Assembly (NCBI RefSeq): GCF_002327085.1
Contig: NZ_CP023429.1
Span: forward strand, 124,001 to 188,000
Direction: 5' to 3'
DNA length: 64,000 nucleotides
Source of the DNA: Neisseria weixii
GTDB lineage: Bacteria; Pseudomonadota; Gammaproteobacteria; Burkholderiales; Neisseriaceae
Shown here: piece after piece, positions 61,973-64,000 of the stretch
Layout of the letters: each line of letters starts with the position of its first letter
How positions within the stretch are numbered: position 1 is the stretch's first letter
Translations under genes and position numbers: made by a program
The notes under the pieces: model-generated
What the model saw: only the letters and a program-made list of their open reading frames with translations
Databases searched by the model: none
What the model was told of the DNA's origin: nothing

Positions 61973-62592
61973 TGGAATTAAAAGTTATTGACGCTAAAGG
62001 ACAGATTTCAGGCAGCTTGGCTGTTTCTGATGTTTTGTTTGCTCGTGAATACAATGAAGCATTGGTGCATCAGCTGGTAAATGCGTTTTTGGCAAATGCC
62101 CGCTCAGGTAGCCGTTCACAAAAAACCCGTGCTGAAGTAAAACACTCAACCAAAAAACCATGGCGCCAAAAAGGTACTGGTCGTGCTCGTTCAGGTATGA
62201 CTTCATCTCCGTTGTGGCGTAAAGGTGGTCGTGCATTTCCTAACAAATCTGACGAAAATTTCACTCAAAAAGTGAATCGTAAAATGTACCGTGCCGGTAT
62301 GGCGACTATTTTGTCTCAATTGGCTCGTGACGAACGTTTGTTTGCAATCGATGCATTGAATGCAAATACACCTAAAACCAAAGAATTTGCTGAGCAAGTG
62401 AAAAATTTGGGTTTGGAGCAAGTGCTGTTTGTAACCAAACAGTTGGATGAGAATGTTTACTTGGCTTCACGCAATTTACCGAATGTGCTGGTTTTGGAAG
62501 CTCAACAAGTTGATCCTTACAGCTTGTTGCGTTACAAAAAAGTAATCATGACTAAAGATGCGGTTGCACAATTAGAGGAGCAATGGGTATGA
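61972..62592 (+). CDS. rplD: 50S ribosomal protein L4
   Basis: 206 residues ([20 protein letters not shown]), with the loop that lines the exit tunnel ([32 protein letters not shown]). L4 controls the S10 operon in enterobacteria. ATG overlaps the rplC stop. Downstream, rplW starts just before its stop codon (62589 versus stop 62590). Confidence 0.96.
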   Translation: MELKVIDAKGQISGSLAVSDVLFAREYNEALVHQLVNAFLANARSGSRSQKTRAEVKHSTKKPWRQKGTGRARSGMTSSPLWRKGGRAFPNKSDENFTQKVNRKMYRAGMATILSQLARDERLFAIDALNANTPKTKEFAEQVKNLGLEQVLFVTKQLDENVYLASRNLPNVLVLEAQQVDPYSLLRYKKVIMTKDAVAQLEEQWV

Positions 62593-62897
62593 ATCAACAA
62601 CGTTTGACTCAAGTGATTTTGGCACCTATCGTTTCTGAAAAAAGCAACGTATTGGCTGAAAAACGTAATCAAATGACGTTTAAAGTATTGGCAAATGCAA
62701 CGAAACCTGAAATCAAAGCAGCTGTTGAATTGCTGTTTGGTGTAGAAGTTGCTTCTGTGACTACTGTTACCATTAAAGGTAAAACTAAACGTTTTGGTCG
62801 TACTTTGGGCCGTCGCAGCGATGTTAAAAAAGCTTATGTAAGCTTGGCTGCTGGTCAAGAGTTGAATTTGGAAGCCGCTGCTGCAGCTGCAGAATAA
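62589..62897 (+). CDS. rplW: 50S ribosomal protein L23
   Basis: 102 residues (start [19 protein letters not shown] at 62589, RBS GAGGAG; an ATG at 62583 is too close to the RBS). [22 protein letters not shown] is the L23 C-terminal block. It forms the exit-site docking point for trigger factor and SRP. Its start overlaps rplD. Confidence 0.95.
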   Translation: MNQQRLTQVILAPIVSEKSNVLAEKRNQMTFKVLANATKPEIKAAVELLFGVEVASVTTVTIKGKTKRFGRTLGRRSDVKKAYVSLAAGQELNLEAAAAAAE

Positions 62898-62909
62898 GGA
62901 ATATAGAAA

Positions 62910-63743
62910 ATGGCAATCGTTAAAATGAAGCCAACTTCTGCAGGTCGTCGCGGCATGGTTCGCGTAATTGCAGAAGGCTTGCACAAAGGTGCACCTTATG
63001 CACCTTTATTGGAAAAGAAACATTCTACTGCCGGTCGTAACCACAATGGTCACATCACCACTCGTCATAAAGGTGGTGGCCATAAACAACACTACCGCGT
63101 AGTTGACTTTAAACGTAATAAAGATGGTATCCCTGCAAAAGTAGAGCGTATTGAGTACGATCCTAACCGTACTGCTTTCATCGCTTTATTGTGCTATGCA
63201 GATGGCGAACGCCGTTACATCATTGCGCCACGTGGCATTCAAGCGGGTGCAGTATTGGTTTCTGGTGCGGAAGCTGCGATTAAAGTTGGTAATACTTTGC
63301 CAATCCGTAACATCCCTGTTGGTACTACTATTCACTGTATCGAAATGAAACCAGGTAAAGGTGCGCAAATTGCACGGTCTGCCGGTGCTTCTGCTGTCTT
63401 GTTGGCAAAAGAAGGTGTATACGCTCAAGTACGTTTGCGTTCGGGTGAAGTGCGTAAAATCCATGTTGACTGCCGTGCTACCATTGGCGAAGTGGGTAAC
63501 GAAGAGCAAAGCCTGAAAAAAATCGGTAAAGCCGGTGCCAATCGTTGGCGCGGTATCCGTCCTACTGTCCGTGGTGTTGTGATGAACCCTGTTGATCACC
63601 CTCATGGTGGTGGTGAAGGCCGTACTGGTGAAGCGCGCGAACCAGTTAGCCCATGGGGTACTCCTGCCAAGGGTTACCGTACTCGTAATAACAAACGCAC
63701 GGATAATATGATTGTTCGTCGTCGTTACTCAAATAAAGGTTAA
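62910..63743 (+). CDS. rplB: 50S ribosomal protein L2
   Basis: 277 residues, with [40 protein letters not shown] and the signature [14 protein letters not shown], whose His contributes near the peptidyl-transferase centre. RBS AAGGAA. rpsS starts 6 bases after the stop. Confidence 0.97.
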
Positions 63744-63748
63744 TTAAT

Positions 63749-64000
63749 ATGGCTCGTTCATTGAAAAAAGGCCCATATGTAGACCTGCATTTGCTGAAAA
63801 AAGTAGATGCTGCTCGTGCAAGCAACGATAAGCGCCCAATTAAAACTTGGTCGCGTCGTTCTACCATTTTGCCTGATTTTATCGGTTTGACTATTGCTGT
63901 TCATAATGGCCGTACTCACGTACCTGTATTCATCAGTGATAATATGGTCGGTCACAAATTGGGTGAATTCTCATTGACCCGTACCTTTAAAGGCCATTTG
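63749..64000 (+). CDS. rpsS: 30S ribosomal protein S19 (partial, runs off the window)
   Basis: The first 84 codons ([72 protein letters not shown]) match S19, which is about 92 residues long and contacts S13 in the 30S head. Only the last few codons are missing at the right edge. Confidence 0.96.

Overview
The window is chromosomal DNA from a member of the Neisseriaceae, most likely a Neisseria species. The 10-base core of the neisserial DNA uptake sequence (GCCGTCTGAA) occurs dozens of times, often as inverted pairs forming terminators. It is usually preceded by AG (the AG-DUS dialect) and only occasionally by AT. dRS3-type repeats (ATTCCC-N8-GGGAAT) and IS1106-like DNA are also present, and the gene order is typical of Neisseria (minCDE-oxyR, pyrBI, def-fmt, rsmB-ntrYX, dprA-smg-topA, tRNA-tuf-secE-nusG-rpl-rpoBC-str-S10). 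The species cannot be fixed from the sequence alone.

Layout. 1-6.7 kb: the tail of dapD, pgi, and a LacI-type regulator with a sugar transporter. Just downstream of the transporter lie a decayed IS5-family element and a gene remnant. 6.7-14.8 kb: oxyR-minE-minD-minC on the minus strand, a DUF2520 protein, a Spy-like periplasmic protein, mqo, a TM2 protein and 5-formyl-THF cyclo-ligase. 15-18.8 kb: rpsB, tsf, pyrH and a DUF3579-GNAT protein. 19.2-25.6 kb: PII and a damaged amtB, a small lipoprotein, pyrBI behind a possible attenuator, two small membrane proteins and a LysM protein. 25.9-39.4 kb: def, fmt, a small membrane protein, an acetyltransferase, rsmB, a DUF4390 protein, ntrY, ntrX, dprA, smg, topA, rsmD and a ferredoxin. 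39.5-53.2 kb: tRNA-Tyr/Gly/Thr, tuf, tRNA-Trp, secE, nusG, rplK, rplA, rplJ, rplL, rpoB, rpoC. 53.2-56.3 kb: an accessory insert between rpoC and rpsL. 56.3-64 kb: rpsL, rpsG, fusA, a second identical tuf, rpsJ, then after a terminator and new promoter rplC, rplD, rplW, rplB and the start of rpsS.

The most interesting region is the insert at 53.7-56.2 kb. It encodes a TbpB/fHbp-like lipoprotein followed by a Slam-type (DUF560) outer-membrane protein, which is the pair expected for surface lipoprotein export. A run of 12 G lies in the promoter region, and a second G-rich tract lies directly after the lipobox, where the frame is broken. This is the signature of a phase-variable surface antigen. 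The Slam gene as read has a nonsense codon and probable indels.

A caution applies to the whole window. About 15 genes, including normally indispensable ones (topA, fmt), carry a single-base frameshift, nearly always one base short in a run of identical bases. Consensus error is the simplest explanation. These genes are listed at the coordinates of the reconstructed full-length gene with the suspected site named. amtB (also missing about 80 residues), the IS transposase (catalytic Glu lost) and the remnant beside it look genuinely damaged.
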